Positions 26,500 through 35,753 of a DNA stretch of 64,000 nucleotides are shown here, one piece after another; the stretch's first letter is position 1; each line of letters begins with the position of its first letter. The position numbers and the translations under genes are program-made. Source of the DNA: Egicoccus sp. AB-alg2 (GTDB lineage: Bacteria > Actinomycetota > Nitriliruptoria > Nitriliruptorales > Nitriliruptoraceae); assembly GCF_041821065.1 (NCBI RefSeq), contig NZ_JBGUAX010000008.1, positions 248,001 to 312,000 on the forward strand, written 5' to 3'. The notes below the pieces were generated by a model that was not told the DNA's origin, made no database searches, and saw only the letters and a list, made by a program, of their open reading frames with translations.

Positions 26500-26739
26500 T
26501 CACGATCCGGCAAGGGGTTCAACTCGGCGACGTCGGTCACCAGTCCGTTCGATCGCCTCTATCCCGTTTTTTCGGTGGTCGTGGGCACCCCGTCCCGCCG
26601 CGTCGGCAGTGATGATCTCGGCGTCGTTGCAATGGGTCGTGGTGAACAGGGCCAGAACCTCGTCGCCGTCGATACAGGCACGCACTGCGGCTCGGCCGCT
26701 CTCACCGGCGCGGGTGGTCGGCAGGAAGAACTGTGACAT
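26500..26739 (-). CDS. Small hypothetical protein
   Basis: 79-aa frame starting MSQFFLPTTRAGESG and continuing VRACIDGDEVLALFTTTHCN and DAEIITADAAGRGA. The first 50 residues look like a real folded domain; the tail is Arg/Glu-rich and may be out of frame. No ribosome site is visible. It lies 22 bp after the gene at 26762 and could be in the same operon. Confidence 0.35.
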   Translation of the reverse strand: MSQFFLPTTRAGESGRAAVRACIDGDEVLALFTTTHCNDAEIITADAAGRGAHDHRKNGIEAIERTGDRRRRVEPLAGS

Positions 26740-26761
26740 CGGTGTGAAGCGCGGTGCGTGG

Positions 26762-27838
26762 TCATCGTGGCTTCCGTCGTGGGGGTACGAGCGCCTGGGC
26801 CGGGTCACGTCGCCAGATCGCGTCCGCATCGGTCAACTGCTCGAACCCGAACCGAGGATTCGTCACCGCACGGTGGCCGTGGACCGTCGTGGGCTTGGTG
26901 AACACCTCGATGCTGCCGGGTCGGCTGACGACCTCCACGGCGTGTTCCATCACTGCCCGGCGTGCACGGCCGGTCTCGCCCACGATCATCGACAGATACA
27001 GCGCCGAGCCGGGCGTGCTCTCGGGTCGGTACAGCGGCCCGTGGTCACCATCTCCGATCTGCATGAGCCGGCACAGGTCAGTGCTGTGGTCCAGCTGCCC
27101 CCCGGTGCGAACTTCGCCCGAGCGAATCCTGGCAGCGCCTTTCGGGGTCAGGCCCCACCAGCGCACGTACCCGGTGATGATGCCGGTGAGCGGGTCACAG
27201 GCGATCGTGGCCGCCTCGGTGCCGGTACGGATTCGCTCGGCCATCGCGGCCACTGAACTCTGCAACGAGCCGAGATGCCGCACGCCGAGCCGGTAGATGG
27301 AGCGCAGTTGCTCGTCGGTTCCGGCGACTCGTTCGACTCGGACCTTGCGCCGCTGGCTAGGCACCTGAAGCGACATGCCGAGTACGTACTCCCGTTCGTC
27401 GTGGTGCAGCGGCAACGCATCGAGCAGCGCCATCGTGACCGCCCATTGCCCGTCCCCCTCCGGGGGACGTTCGCCTGACTCTGGGCGGTGGATCTCGAGT
27501 TCCGCACGCTTTAGGAACGATGTCGCCTTGCCCGCGTTGACCTTGAACGTGCGTCCTTCCTCAGCACGACGCTGCTGGTAGATGGCCTGGTCGGTGTGGA
27601 ACATCACAAACCGGGTCAGTCCTTGACGGTCAATCAGCTTGCCGTGGCCGTCCGCCAGGCGTTCTTCGACCTTGACGAGCAGGTTGTCGAGCTTGTGACG
27701 GTCCTCGGCGGTGCCCACCGGCATGCGTACCTGCCCGTTGGTGCCAAGTTGCCGCTGGGGGCAGGGTTCCGCGGGGTCGATTGCGACCTGCCACAGCAGG
27801 CGTTCGTTGCGGAGGATCACATGCAGCAACCGTCCCAT
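26762..27838 (-). CDS. Hypothetical protein with possible RNA/ribonuclease-like or DUF content, unassigned
   Basis: About 358 aa, soluble, rich in charged residues. Segments with good protein character include LVKVEERLADGHGKLIDRQG, FVMFHTDQAIYQQRRAEEGR, MALLDALPLHHDEREYVLGM and ALYLSMIVGETGRARRAVME. There is no signal peptide, membrane helix or motif I can name. The ATG at 27838 (MGRLLHVILRNERLLWQVAI) gives the most natural N-terminus. It is divergent from the OmpA-like operon. Confidence 0.55.
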   Translation of the reverse strand: MGRLLHVILRNERLLWQVAIDPAEPCPQRQLGTNGQVRMPVGTAEDRHKLDNLLVKVEERLADGHGKLIDRQGLTRFVMFHTDQAIYQQRRAEEGRTFKVNAGKATSFLKRAELEIHRPESGERPPEGDGQWAVTMALLDALPLHHDEREYVLGMSLQVPSQRRKVRVERVAGTDEQLRSIYRLGVRHLGSLQSSVAAMAERIRTGTEAATIACDPLTGIITGYVRWWGLTPKGAARIRSGEVRTGGQLDHSTDLCRLMQIGDGDHGPLYRPESTPGSALYLSMIVGETGRARRAVMEHAVEVVSRPGSIEVFTKPTTVHGHRAVTNPRFGFEQLTDADAIWRRDPAQALVPPRRKPR

Positions 27839-28044
27839 GAACGGACCTGGACGTGCCTGCACTCCCGCCTCCGCCAACTCGACCCCAGATGCCGCGAAGT
27901 CTTACAGGTCCGGTCGCCGAGGAAGGCGGTTTCCTCTCCGACGTAAGAAATCAGCCGTCCATGTCGAGATCGGCCGAGCGCGTAGAGAGCGACTGGTCCT
28001 GCCGAATTCGGCTGGCTGGCAGGAGCGGCGACGCGCACCCTTCG

Positions 28045-28665
28045 ATGCTCCGGCATCGTGCCGCCTCCCCGAACGGCAGGCGGGCCGTGTCAATCAGAAC
28101 GTCTGGATCCCGTGTCGGGCTGGCGATGCTGCTAACGACGATTGCGGCGGGTTGCACAGCGTCGCATGAGCGTAGCGCGCCTCTGTCGATGCCCGCGCAG
28201 GGCACCGAAGTGGCCTGGTGGGAGCGTCCGGGGTGGCCGGTGCCCGTGCCGGTTGACGACACGGGCACCGCCGAGGATGCACCGGCCGGAGTCGAGCCCT
28301 GCCAGTTCAGCGTTCCCGACGACGTGCTGTTCGAGGTCGGTAGCGCGGAGCTGAGCGTCGCCGCTGTCGACCTTCTCGCGCCGACAGCCGTCGAGATCGC
28401 CGCGACCAGTGGCCCAGTCGTGGTACGCGGCAACACCGACAGTACAGGCCCGGAAGAACTGCACGTGCCGCTCAGCAGTGGGCGCGCCCGCGGGGTCGCT
28501 CAAGTGCTGGTCGGTCATGGGGTCGATGAGAGCCGCATCGTCATCGAAGCAGCCGGGGCCTCCCGCCCCCGTGCCGACGAGTCGGGACCTGACCCTGATC
28601 AGGCGCGAGCGCTCAACCGCCGCACCGAGATCGAGCTGTTCTGCACCCAGCTAGCCACCCCGTGA
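28045..28665 (+). CDS. OmpA-domain lipoprotein
   Basis: 206 aa. A lipoprotein signal (VGLAMLLTTIAAGC, lipobox Cys near residue 38) is followed by a Pro-rich linker. An OmpA C-terminal peptidoglycan-binding domain spans residues 90-205: DDVLFEVGSAELSVAAVDLL, then VVRGNTDSTGPEELHVPLSS and VLVGHGVDESRIVIEAAGAS, closing with ALNRRTEIEL. The Asp and Arg that hold diaminopimelate are present (NTDSTG, NRRTEI). It should tether to the wall from the outer face of the membrane. GTG at 28087 is an alternative start. First gene of a co-directional block ending at 34470. Confidence 0.82.
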   Translation: MLRHRAASPNGRRAVSIRTSGSRVGLAMLLTTIAAGCTASHERSAPLSMPAQGTEVAWWERPGWPVPVPVDDTGTAEDAPAGVEPCQFSVPDDVLFEVGSAELSVAAVDLLAPTAVEIAATSGPVVVRGNTDSTGPEELHVPLSSGRARGVAQVLVGHGVDESRIVIEAAGASRPRADESGPDPDQARALNRRTEIELFCTQLATP

Positions 28666-28678
28666 TGAGGAGCCTGCC

Positions 28679-29467
28679 ATGGACCGTCACAGCGCCCTGT
28701 CGGGCCCTTCCCTGCTGCTGTTGGTTGCGGTGACCGCGGCCGCGTGCAGCGGGGCGACGGCCGCCGACCGCTCTCCGGCACCAGCCGCCACCAGCTTCGA
28801 CTGTGACGTCAAGCAGCGCACCCTTGTGGTGGGGGCCAGTGGCTCCGAACAATCCGAATCGTTCACCCAGTTCGTGCACCACGTCACCGCCGAGTTCGCC
28901 GCATCCTCGCTGGCCTGCGGCACCGAGTTCGTGGTCGCCATGGCCTCCGGAAGCGATAGCGCCATCGTGCTCGCCGAGGAGACCTTCGCGAGTCTGAGTC
29001 TGGACCGGCTACCCAATGAGCGGGCCCGACAGCACCGGATCCAAAACCGGGCCGACGAGTTGCGCACCATCGTCGACACACGACTCAACGACGCCCGCCA
29101 GGCGTTGGTCGGTACCGACACCTCCTCCGTCGTCCGTCTCTACGACGTCGCGGCCGAACGAACACGTCCTGGCAGCCGCGTCGTCCTCATCACCGACGGC
29201 GTGCACACGGCCGACGAGGTCGACCTCAACCGGGTCCTCGAACCCGACGAGGGTCCCCAACTGGCCGGCCAACTCCCAGCACCGTCGTTGCCCGTCGACG
29301 TTGAGGTGACCATCTCCGGCCTCACCCAAGTCGACGCGACCACCGACGTCCCCGGCGACACCTGGACCAGAGAGGTCGTCGCGTTCAACGACACCTTCTG
29401 CCGGCGTGTCGCGACCACCTGCACCACCTACACCGCCGCAACTGTCCAGGAGGCGCTCGGTCGCTGA
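28679..29467 (+). CDS. Secreted lipoprotein, vWA-like surface protein
   Basis: 262 aa. A signal peptide with lipobox TAAACS (Cys 23) precedes a Rossmann-like domain. The pattern RTLVVGASGSEQSESFTQFV, then GSRVVLITDGVHTADEVDLN recalls a von Willebrand A fold; the first motif is DxSGS-like but degenerate (GASGSEQ), while the later LITDG is a canonical strand-4 motif. Function unknown. GAGGAG lies six bases before the ATG, 13 bp after the OmpA-like gene, so they form an operon. Confidence 0.65.
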   Translation: MDRHSALSGPSLLLLVAVTAAACSGATAADRSPAPAATSFDCDVKQRTLVVGASGSEQSESFTQFVHHVTAEFAASSLACGTEFVVAMASGSDSAIVLAEETFASLSLDRLPNERARQHRIQNRADELRTIVDTRLNDARQALVGTDTSSVVRLYDVAAERTRPGSRVVLITDGVHTADEVDLNRVLEPDEGPQLAGQLPAPSLPVDVEVTISGLTQVDATTDVPGDTWTREVVAFNDTFCRRVATTCTTYTAATVQEALGR

Positions 29468-29642
29468 ATCAACCCCGCAGCAGATTCCCGGCCGCCCTGT
29501 CGAGTCCGCTCGCAAGTGCCCCGACTGACTCCTGCGACTACGAGCCACTTCCGCCCCCGGACCGTCTCGAGCCTGCTCTCAACCCAGGCTGGCTGACCTT
29601 TCGCTTGCGACCAGCAACGATCTTCATGAGAAGGAGCGCCCC

Positions 29643-30890
29643 ATGTTGTTCCGAAGGCACGACACCCACCGCGCTGAGGACGACCAGCCCGCCCCGGACC
29701 AGTCCGAATTTACGGTCGGTCACCTCACCACCCACCTCCGCAGCCGCGGGATCCCCTTCGAGGACGAGCGGGTCTACGACGCCGAAGGCACGCTGCTGCC
29801 CCCGGCGGCCGGGACCTGGATCGAGCACACGGCTGGGCTTCTGCGTGGAGCGGCCGAAGCCGCCGTCGCGGCGCTTGCTGGCCCGAGGATCGAGGACATC
29901 GATCTGGTGGAGGCCGCTGGCCAGCAGGCGAGCTCGGATGCGCTCGTTCGCGACGTGCCCGAGCGGCGGGCCACGCTCAGCAAGGACATCAGCCAGGCCA
30001 AGAATGAGCTCGCCGAGATCGAGGCCGTCGCCGACCGGGCCCTCCCTGAGAAGCGGGCAAACTGGAACACCCCTGGGAAGCTCGTGATGATCGCCGCTGA
30101 TACCGCCGTGTTGGCGACGCCGCTGTACCTCACCGGCAGCCCCCTGGTCCTCGCGATGATCTACAGCGTCGGGATCGCGGTCGCCTCCGTGGTCGCCGGC
30201 GCCTACGTCGGCGGACAGGTCGGCCTGACCCTCGATCGGCACCGACGCGGCCCGCTCCCGGACGACGCGCCACTGTCCGTCGCTCACCTCTACGCCCCCC
30301 ACGGCGCGCGCTTCGATGCGAGTCTCGTAGGCCTGCTGGTCTTCGCGGGCGTGATCAGCCTCGCCCTGGCCGGTGCCGTCACGTTGAAGCTCGCTGGTGG
30401 CGGCGATCCCCTGCTCTACGCCCTGGGGGCTGCGATTCCCGCGGCCGTCACGCCTTGGGGGTCGGCTGCGCTGCAGGCGTGGAGCTCGAACGCCGCCCAC
30501 GAGACCTACCTCGACGTCAGCCAGAAGCTCGCCGAGCTCGAAGCCCGCGACGACGAGCTCTGCCAGCTCCAGGCCGCGGCCGCCAGTCACGCCGCCCGCT
30601 TGGCGGAGTTGCGCAGCATCGTCGGGCACAACGTTGCCGCCTCGGGCAGGTTCACCGAGGCGGAGGCGGACATCCGGCCGACGCAGCCGCGCATCTTCGG
30701 CTACGACCGGCTGCCGGACACTGCTGGGTCTACCGCGTCGCTGCCCAGGTGGCCGCAACGTGGGGGCGGTCTCCGACGGTGGGTCGACCTCCTCGACTTC
30801 GTGGACCAGACCCGCCGTCAGCCCTCGACACCTGCAGCCGCGACGACGGCGGCCCGCAACGGCCACGCGTCTGAGCCGCCCACTCCCTGA
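29643..30890 (+). CDS. Multi-pass membrane protein with flanking coiled coils
   Basis: 415 aa. A polar N-terminal domain is followed by a coiled coil at 95-135 (ATLSKDISQAKNELAEIEAV). Two hydrophobic hairpins come next: LVMIAADTAVLATPLYLTGS through VASVVAGAYVGG at 145-190, and LVGLLVFAGVISLALAGAVT through PAAVTPWGSAAL at 223-275. A second coiled coil follows at 285-340 (VSQKLAELEARDDELCQLQA), then a low-complexity tail. Cytoplasmic coiled coils on both sides suggest a scaffold. No family recognised. AAGGAG lies upstream of the ATG. Confidence 0.65.
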   Translation: MLFRRHDTHRAEDDQPAPDQSEFTVGHLTTHLRSRGIPFEDERVYDAEGTLLPPAAGTWIEHTAGLLRGAAEAAVAALAGPRIEDIDLVEAAGQQASSDALVRDVPERRATLSKDISQAKNELAEIEAVADRALPEKRANWNTPGKLVMIAADTAVLATPLYLTGSPLVLAMIYSVGIAVASVVAGAYVGGQVGLTLDRHRRGPLPDDAPLSVAHLYAPHGARFDASLVGLLVFAGVISLALAGAVTLKLAGGGDPLLYALGAAIPAAVTPWGSAALQAWSSNAAHETYLDVSQKLAELEARDDELCQLQAAAASHAARLAELRSIVGHNVAASGRFTEAEADIRPTQPRIFGYDRLPDTAGSTASLPRWPQRGGGLRRWVDLLDFVDQTRRQPSTPAAATTAARNGHASEPPTP

Positions 30891-30975
30891 ACCCTCGGTC
30901 CGGCGGGCTTAACGCCACCCTGGACGCCGCCGTCCGTGTCAAGAAATCCTGCCGGACACGACCTGGAGCCCTCTG

Positions 30976-31713
30976 ATGCGGATCGTCGATCCCCCCGTCA
31001 CCTTCGGCCGTGCCCTAGTCGTCGACCCCATGCCGTACTACCGGCTGGGCCAGGCGACCGCCCGGCAGCGGCAACGCGTCCTCGACCCGCGGGCGGTGCG
31101 GGGCACCCTGCCGTCCGTGGGCGCCCCTCCAGTCGATGTGCTGCTGCAGGTGCTGTTCGATCTCAGCGGCTCGATGTCGAGCGGCAACGACGCCGCCGGC
31201 CTGCGCTTCGAAGCCACTTTGATAGCACTGGAACACCTCACCGCAGCAGCGCCACGCCGCAGCCCTCGCTGGTCCGTCCAACTGGCCTCCTTCGACCTCG
31301 ATTCCGCGGTCGAGCTATCCCCTACCCCTCTTACCCGCCGGTTGCTGCTCCGCGAGCTCTGCCCCAGGCTGCTGACCCGCCCTGACGGTGGGACGAGCAC
31401 CCTGGGTCCATCCCTGCGCGCCGCCGAGACCACCGCCAACCCAGGCATGCGCGTCCTGCTCGTACTGAGCGACTTCGAACTGTTCGACCCCGTGAGCATC
31501 TTCGACGAGCTCGAGGCGAGCACCGCGGACCTGGTCGTCGCGCTGGTGTTCAACTCACGCGGTGTCCCACCTCAGCTGGAGAGTCGCGACCTCACGTTCC
31601 ACCACATCGCCCCCGCCGACGAACCGGCCATCGTGGCGCACTACCTAATCGCAACCGCGCAGACGGTCACCCATCGGACCACCCGGGCGCCGCAGCGTGC
31701 CTTTCGTGGGTGA
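30976..31713 (+). CDS. von Willebrand factor A domain protein
   Basis: 245-aa cytoplasmic vWA protein. The MIDAS metal site is intact: DLSGSMS at residues 61-67, the distal Thr in GGTSTLGPSL near 140, and Asp in LVLSDFELFD near 165. Residues 1-50 form an extension seen before bacterial vWA domains that pair with AAA ATPases or zinc proteins. The partner here is not obvious; the next genes encode a mini zinc ribbon and a PcfJ-like protein. GGAG precedes the ATG. Confidence 0.8.
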   Translation: MRIVDPPVTFGRALVVDPMPYYRLGQATARQRQRVLDPRAVRGTLPSVGAPPVDVLLQVLFDLSGSMSSGNDAAGLRFEATLIALEHLTAAAPRRSPRWSVQLASFDLDSAVELSPTPLTRRLLLRELCPRLLTRPDGGTSTLGPSLRAAETTANPGMRVLLVLSDFELFDPVSIFDELEASTADLVVALVFNSRGVPPQLESRDLTFHHIAPADEPAIVAHYLIATAQTVTHRTTRAPQRAFRG

Positions 31714-31798
31714 GAACGGACATCGTCTCGCGCCTCGCGCCAAACCCGCCCAACCCCTTCTAGACACCGGCCGCAAACCGAAACGAACGGAGGAGATC

Positions 31799-31930
31799 AT
31801 GGCAAGGATCGGGAACTTCACCATCGTCTGCCCCGCCTGCAAGGGCACAGGAAGGTCGCCCCAGAAGGGCACCGGGTTCAAGCCGCCGTGCCACCGGTGC
31901 GGCGGCAAGGGCAAGATCGTCAAGGGATGA
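31799..31930 (+). CDS. Mini zinc-ribbon protein (DnaJ-type CxxCxGxG)
   Basis: 43-aa protein consisting almost wholly of two CxxCxGxG knuckles (CPACKGTGRSPQ and CHRCGGKGKIVKG), the zinc-binding pattern of DnaJ and related adaptor ribbons. AGGAG lies six bases before the ATG. The stop overlaps the next start as ATGA, so translation is coupled. A longer frame from 31697 adds Arg-rich residues with no ribosome site. Confidence 0.7.
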   Translation: MARIGNFTIVCPACKGTGRSPQKGTGFKPPCHRCGGKGKIVKG

Positions 31931-33462
31931 CCATCACCGACCCGACCGTGCACCGCCGAGAGACGGGTGGAGAAGGCGGTTCTGCGGCCCCCGCTGGGTT
32001 GCAGAGCCGCCCCTCAACGGTGTTCGACGATCCCCGGTGCGTGGCGTTGCTAGGGCGTCGGTGTGGTGATCCCGTGATCGACGCCGCTCTCGAGGTGTGT
32101 CACGAGAACCCGGCTCGTGCCGCTTGTGAAGCGCTGTTCGGCGAGAACCGGGTCACACGCCCGGTGGTCAGGAGCTTCGCGCGGTCCATCCTCGGCGCTC
32201 CTGGTCAGCCTCCCGGACGCAACGCCGCCCTAGGTGGGCTGTCCCTGCTGCTCGCGATCGACAACACCGCAGCCCACGGGGATCTCCTCACCCCGTCGGA
32301 CCTGGCCGAGGTCCTAACCGCTGCAGCGGCCCCCACGGGCGAGCTGCTGCGTGAGCCGCTTCGAGCCATGGCCCGTGAACGGCTGGCAGCCCTGCTCGCA
32401 GACACCCCGCGGCGCCGGCGGGTCGAGCTCGCCGTCGAGCTCCTACACGATGGCTCTGGGCGCACCGGACGGAGCTTCTGGCGCCTGCGACGCATGCAGA
32501 TCGACGTCGGGCAGATCTACCCCCTCTCAGAGCCCACCCTCGACCGGCTGCACTTCGCCGTCCACCTCCTGTCAGCCGAGACTGCCTGTCCGGCCGTGAC
32601 TCCTAACAGGATTATCGGCACGACGCCGGACCGGGTGGTGTTGTCCGACGGTCACGACGTGCGACCCCTCAACACGCTGGCGCAGGCGTTGTTCGAGAGC
32701 TGGCAGTTCGATAACTGCCTCGATTCGCGCTGGCAGCAGATCGCGAACCGTGGACACCTCTTGGTGACCGTGCACCGCCACGGCCACCCCCAAGCTGCTG
32801 TCCAACTGGACCCCGCAGGAGACATTCGCGAGATACTTGGGCCCGCCAACCGGCCCCTCGAACTGCGAACGCGACGACGCCTCGAGCATGTCCTCATCGC
32901 TACCGGCCTCCTGCCTCCAAGGCCCACACCAAACTCCGGCGGTCCGCCTGCCGAGGTAGCTGCCCGCATCAGCTGCCTGGCCGTGTCGCTGTTAGCCCAC
33001 GAACTGGATCCAGGCACCGATCCCCGGAGCCACCCCTTCGAGGGGCTCGGCGACCGGATGCTCCGTTTGCTGCACACCCGCCGGTCCCGGCTCCGTCACG
33101 AGGAGTTCGCCCGGCTGCACACCTCGGACCAGCAGCAGATTCAGCCCTGCCGCCAGCAACCCACCGGCCTGGACGCCAACCTCGGGTTGACGCTCCACCC
33201 CTGGCTCACGATCGCGGCCATGCTGGTCGCGTCCCACATCAGCGACCCCGACTTGGACCGCCTCGACACCAGCGAGGCCTGCCGTCGCGCGACGATCGCG
33301 CACGCACGCCAGGTGCTCAACCGTGAGCTGACCATCCCCGACCGCCCACCCCACCCCGACATCATCGTGATCGCCAACGCCCCCGACATCCCTGCACCCA
33401 TCACCGGAGGGCTTCGCGAGATCCTTGACATCTGGGCAGACATCTACCGTGACTCCCGCTGA
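31927..33462 (+). CDS. PcfJ-like hypothetical protein
   Basis: 511 aa. Mostly helical and unassigned. Residues 255-320 resemble the PcfJ core: FESWQFDNCLDSRWQQIANR (compare hCV-x-Y), GHLLVTVHRHGHPQAAVQLD, and DIREILGPANRPL (compare QxxGxxN). PcfJ homologues occur in conjugative elements and defence islands without a known activity. The segment LLLAIDNTAAHGDLLTPSDL is also well conserved in character. The start overlaps the zinc ribbon by ATGA. Confidence 0.55.
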   Translation: MTITDPTVHRRETGGEGGSAAPAGLQSRPSTVFDDPRCVALLGRRCGDPVIDAALEVCHENPARAACEALFGENRVTRPVVRSFARSILGAPGQPPGRNAALGGLSLLLAIDNTAAHGDLLTPSDLAEVLTAAAAPTGELLREPLRAMARERLAALLADTPRRRRVELAVELLHDGSGRTGRSFWRLRRMQIDVGQIYPLSEPTLDRLHFAVHLLSAETACPAVTPNRIIGTTPDRVVLSDGHDVRPLNTLAQALFESWQFDNCLDSRWQQIANRGHLLVTVHRHGHPQAAVQLDPAGDIREILGPANRPLELRTRRRLEHVLIATGLLPPRPTPNSGGPPAEVAARISCLAVSLLAHELDPGTDPRSHPFEGLGDRMLRLLHTRRSRLRHEEFARLHTSDQQQIQPCRQQPTGLDANLGLTLHPWLTIAAMLVASHISDPDLDRLDTSEACRRATIAHARQVLNRELTIPDRPPHPDIIVIANAPDIPAPITGGLREILDIWADIYRDSR

Positions 33463-33921
33463 AAGTTGTCTCGCTGAACCGGGGAACACCATTCAGTGAG
33501 CAGCTTGATCATCGTGCCGGTTGCATGACGCGTCCCTCCTCGTCTGCTCAACACCACGGCTTGTGGTGCCGTCCGTTGGACGTCGTGCAGCGTCCGGATG
33601 CAACTCACGAACGGCTCACGCCAGCGTGCGTCTCTGGGAGGCCCAGTCCGATCGACCACCACACCCTGTTCGGCCGCCTAGCATCTCGCCGACGATCGCT
33701 GTCGGTTCTGTCGAGCGCGACTCGTGTCCCGTCAAGCAGGTGGCTATGCAAGGCTGGCTGGGCCCTAGGACGACCGGGGACCGGCGTCCAGAGGAGCCCG
33801 AACGGGTCTACCGAGCTGCATATGCCGTGGCCGTCCGGAGCCGGATCCTGGACGAGTAGCGTGCCTGCAGTCATGAGCCGCGAGGGCGACCCGCGACGTC
33901 ACGTAGTGGAGGAGAGCGGCG
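33463..33921. other. Intergenic region, nothing recognised
   Basis: About 460 bp between two co-directional genes. Only shadow or Arg-rich frames are present. The right end has the ribosome site GGAGGAGAG of the membrane protein gene. Confidence 0.45.
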
Positions 33922-34470
33922 ATGAGGAAGCGTTGGAGGGCGATGTCGGGAGGGAGCAAGGGCGCGTTCTCAGGCCTGCTACTCGGTATTGCCTCCTTCA
34001 TCTTGCTGCTGGCAACAGGAGGGATTCAGGCGGATGCCGCGTCTGCGATCGCCGCTGTGTTGGCCCTTCTCCTATACACGGTTGTGGGCGGCTTCATTGG
34101 GCACTGGGCTTCGAAGGCCAATCGCTGGATAGAGGAGCGTTTTCCCGACCGGGGTTTTCCTGCTCGGGTCAAGGCGGAGAGGCTTGAGATTGGTGCCCGC
34201 TTCTTGGCCCAGGGAGGTGCGTCGTTCGTCCTGCTCGTTTTCAGCATCTGGGCACTGGCCTCCATCGATGATCTCGACGGAGCGCTTCGCGCCGGGGAGG
34301 GGGCGGCGGGAGGGGACCTCCTGTTGGCAGCTCTCGGGATACCAGCTGGTGTAAAGGCTTTGTTCGGTGCCGCGCAGCTCGCGGCCGACATCGGGGCAGA
34401 GCAGTGGCGCAACGAGGCAGCACGCTATCGACGACAGGCCGAGATCCAGGAGGCCAAGGAGCAGCCATAG
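33922..34470 (+). CDS. Four-helix membrane protein of unknown function
   Basis: 182 aa. Paired hydrophobic segments at 14-35 and 42-62 (AFSGLLLGIASFILLLATGG, AIAAVLALLLYTVVGGFIGH), a basic loop, a third at 100-118 and a fourth at 135-150, followed by a charged helix. GGAGGAGAGCGGCG precedes the ATG. It is the last gene before the integrase and could close the OmpA/vWA operon, though 460 bp separate them. Confidence 0.6.
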   Translation: MRKRWRAMSGGSKGAFSGLLLGIASFILLLATGGIQADAASAIAAVLALLLYTVVGGFIGHWASKANRWIEERFPDRGFPARVKAERLEIGARFLAQGGASFVLLVFSIWALASIDDLDGALRAGEGAAGGDLLLAALGIPAGVKALFGAAQLAADIGAEQWRNEAARYRRQAEIQEAKEQP

Positions 34471-34506
34471 GACGACGGACGGCCGCTCAGCCAGCATGGT
34501 CGGGAC

Positions 34507-35645
34507 TCATTCAAGCTTAGGTAGCAGCTCTGCTGCGTCGTCGACGTCGCTGACGGCGCTGTAGTAGGTCAGCGTGGTGGTCACGTCGGCGTGGCCGAGG
34601 AAGGCCTGGGTCTTACTCGGGTGCAGGCCGGCATCAGCGAGCTGGCTCGCGACCGTGGAACGGAAGGTCTTGAGGCTGCCGTGATCCACCCCGGCCGCGG
34701 TGCGCGCCCGATGGAAGGTGCGACCGACGTTCCGCTGGTCGATCGGGTGCCCGTTGCGGGTGGTGAAGACCAGCCCGTGAAGGTTCTCGGAGCCATCGGC
34801 CATCCGATGCTGTTGTCGGTGGCGCCATGCCTCGAGTTCGGCGGCGGCCTCGGCCCGCAGCGGGATCGTGCGGCGGGAAGTGGCGGTCTTGGGATGGACC
34901 AGCTCGCCCCACCGGTCGAGCTGCCACACCACGGTCAGTCGCGGTGGCATCGAGGTGAGGTCGAGGTCGCGCCAGCGCAGGCCGCAGGCCTCCCCGATAC
35001 GCAAGCCGGTGCGGGCGAGAGAAGGAGGATCGGGAAGAAGTGCTCGTTCCGGGCGGCCTTGAGCAGGAGCGTGAGCTCGTGGTCGGTGAACCGGTCGACG
35101 GGCGGCCGGGGGGCGGCGACCCCGCCGCCGTAGCGGGCGACGTTGCGGATCAGCCGGTCCTGACGGACGGCGGTCGACAGTGCGGAGCGCAGGGTCTCGC
35201 GCATCCGGTTGACGGGGGCGGGGGCGTAGCCGGCGGTGAGCTTGCGGTTCGCGAACGCGTCGAGCTCGCGGACGGTGAGCTGGCCGACCTTGCGGTTTCC
35301 GAGTTCGGGGTTGGGGTGGTGCTCGACGACTATCCGGTAGTGAGCCAGCGTGGTCCGGGCGAGCGGCCGGCGGCCGGGCTTGCCCTTCGGCGCTTCGACG
35401 GTGCGCCACCAGCGCAGGTAATCAGCGAGCCGCTCGTCAGTGACCGGGTTTGTGAGCTGGCCGTGCTCGAGTTGCTGCGTGGCGATCCAGGCCTCGGCCT
35501 GCGCCCGGCTGTCGAAGGTTCTGCTGCGGCGGATGCGTCGGCCGCTGAGGTCGGTGCCGAGGCTCACTTGCGCTTGGAGCCGCCCGCCGCGAGCCGTGAT
35601 GGTGCCCGTGCCGCGTCGAGCCCGTACCCGTCGTGCAGCTGCCAC
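34507..35645 (-). pseudogene. int: Tyrosine integrase with a -1 frameshift
   Basis: N-terminal frame (from a GTG at 35645) gives an AP2-like arm-binding start (GTGTITARGGRLQAQVSLGT), the SAM-like core-binding domain (LADYLRWWRTVEAPKGKPGR), and ends FFPILLL. A second frame resumes with LARTGLRIGEACGLRWRDLD, then HPKTATSRRTIPLRAEAAAE, LKTFRSTVASQLADAGL, FLGHADVTTTLTYYSAV. All catalytic residues are present: Arg of ARTGLRIGE, Lys of HPKT, K-x-x-R, LGH and the Tyr. The length is one base short of a multiple of three; a single C is missing near 35025 (observed CTCTCGCCC, expected CTCCTCGCCC). Joined, it would be a normal 379-aa integrase. It abuts the right tRNA repeat, as expected for the element's integrase. 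Confidence 0.82.
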
Positions 35646-35753
35646 CTGCCTTCTACCGCTCGCTCGCCTTGACGGTAGGCAGCGGGCCGCAGCGGTAGCC
35701 AACCGATAGGCAGCGCGATGCTCCGGCAGCGTCCTCGACGGAACTCCTCGACA

